The notes under the pieces were generated by a model. The model saw nothing but the letters and a program-made list of their open reading frames with translations, had not been told where the DNA came from and searched no databases. Of a DNA stretch of 39,944 bases, positions 38,909 to 39,944 are shown in pieces (the stretch's first letter is position 1; the number at the start of each line of letters is the position of its first letter). Origin of the DNA: Candidatus Ornithospirochaeta stercoravium (GTDB taxonomy: Bacteria > Spirochaetota > Spirochaetia > Sphaerochaetales > Sphaerochaetaceae); contig JADIMF010000151.1 of assembly GCA_017694915.1 (NCBI GenBank), forward strand, positions 1 to 39,944, read 5' to 3'. The position numbers were made by a program, and so were the translations under genes.

Positions 38909-38923
38909 AAGTGCAGTCTAGCG

Positions 38924-39658
38924 CTAAGAAAACATCATGCATAGCTTATTCTCTATAACAAGAGCCTTCCGCCTTATTGAGGTCTCTGAAAGCGACAGCC
39001 TTTCTGCAATCTCCGATGTTCTCAGTTTCTCAGCTCCGAATGCCCCATAAAGTGATTTTATGATGAATCGCTCTATTCCGGACAGGTTGTCTATCTTTTC
39101 AGAAAGACTCTTAAGCATCATATCCTCAACAGCCTCTTCTTCCGTACCAGTTGATGACGGTATGGAAAAAGGCTTGCCATCGGAATGTGCAGAATCAATT
39201 GAAATCATATTCTCAGCTGTGGCAGCCTTCTCCGTATTCCTCAGAACAAGCGGAGAAAAGCCCGTCCTGAGCATTATCTCCTCAGCTGTCGGCTCAGAAT
39301 TGCCGCATTTACGGAAATACGCATATGCATCCGAAAGTTTCCGCGTCTTCTCCACTGCCGACTTCGGAAGGCGAACAAGCCTTGTATCCTTGCTGAGGTA
39401 ATCCCTGATTGCTATCTTCACACCCTCTCTTGCGTATGGAATGAAAGCAGGACTCTTTTCCTGATCATAGGACTCAACTGCGCGGATGAAGCCTTCTCTC
39501 CCAATCTGAAGAAGATCATCAGCTTCACCTCTGAATGAAAGCGCATCCTCATATTTACGCGCTGCATTCTCTATCATAGGCTCAAAATCCTTGAGCAAAC
39601 TGCATAATGCTTTCCTATCACCATTCTTAGCCTTCTTTATAAGTTCCGGATATGTCAT
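38924..39658 (-). CDS. Sigma-70 family RNA polymerase sigma factor
   Basis: Start trimmed to MTYPELIKKAKNGDRKALCSLL (SD GGAGG). Region 2 DDLLQIGREGFIRAVESYDQEKSPAFIPYAREGVKIAIRDYL; region 4 RTSEIAERLSLSETSIRRKALVIENKL. Confidence 0.85.
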   Translation of the reverse strand: MTYPELIKKAKNGDRKALCSLLKDFEPMIENAARKYEDALSFRGEADDLLQIGREGFIRAVESYDQEKSPAFIPYAREGVKIAIRDYLSKDTRLVRLPKSAVEKTRKLSDAYAYFRKCGNSEPTAEEIMLRTGFSPLVLRNTEKAATAENMISIDSAHSDGKPFSIPSSTGTEEEAVEDMMLKSLSEKIDNLSGIERFIIKSLYGAFGAEKLRTSEIAERLSLSETSIRRKALVIENKLCMMFS

Positions 39659-39829
39659 ACCGTCCTCCTGGTGAAAAAGTACGAAGCCAAGTACGACATA
39701 TGATGTCATTGTTGAGATTTTTCAGTTTTTCCAACAATAAACGAAATTGTGTATATTCATGCAGAAAGCTTGCAAAAGAAAACAAGAGATAGTACTCTCA
39801 TAGATAACTTATAAAAAAAGGGAGTATAT

Positions 39830-39944
39830 ATGAAGAAACTCTTAGCAGCCCTTATGGTACTCGCAGTAATTTCTACTGCAGCATTCGCAGATGCACCTTT
39901 CCATATCGGTGTCGTTACAGGAACTGTATCCCAGTCCGAAGATG
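39830..39944 (+). CDS. Exported substrate-binding-like protein (DUF3798-like), truncated by window end
   Basis: MKKLLAALMVLAVISTAAFADAPFHIGVVTGTVSQSED: signal peptide plus binding-protein-like start; SD GGGAG. Only 38 codons visible. Confidence 0.6.
   Translation, partial: MKKLLAALMVLAVISTAAFADAPFHIGVVTGTVSQSED

Noticed and set aside
1-39944. CRISPR arrays, transposases, prophage genes
   Set aside because: No regularly spaced direct repeats, no transposase/integrase motifs and no phage structural genes in the supplied ORFs.

Overview
39.9 kb of bacterial chromosome, densely coding. Gene content (PPi-dependent PFK, AsnA, HydE/F/G, TM1266-type regulator, desulfoferrodoxin, RarA fusion) suggests a fermentative anaerobe, plausibly a spirochaete; this is inference and was not tested. 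I see two tRNA genes, about 35 protein genes, and no transposase, CRISPR array or phage module. Main loci: housekeeping genes (ribokinase, AsnA, DAHP synthase, acyl-CoA ligase, AsnRS, PPi-PFK, NYN/LOTUS protein); a guanine deaminase - TM1266 regulator - hydE - hydG - hydF cluster; a TetR / DUF5058-like membrane pair / M20 peptidase cluster; a sugar ABC operon with two Gfo/Idh/MocA oxidoreductases and two TIM-barrel isomerases; an isolated AT-rich SF1 helicase with a C-terminal nuclease-like domain; rarA fusion; desulfoferrodoxin; KDG kinase; sigma factor. Most interesting observations: (1) a purine-class riboswitch upstream of guanine deaminase whose expression platform reads as a translational ON switch; (2) about ten genes lack a Shine-Dalgarno and instead have a TANNNT -10-like box ending 4-8 nt before the ATG, suggesting common leaderless transcription; (3) a stand-alone helicase-nuclease gene that could be a single-gene defence system; (4) a structured hydG leader containing a 7-codon uORF.
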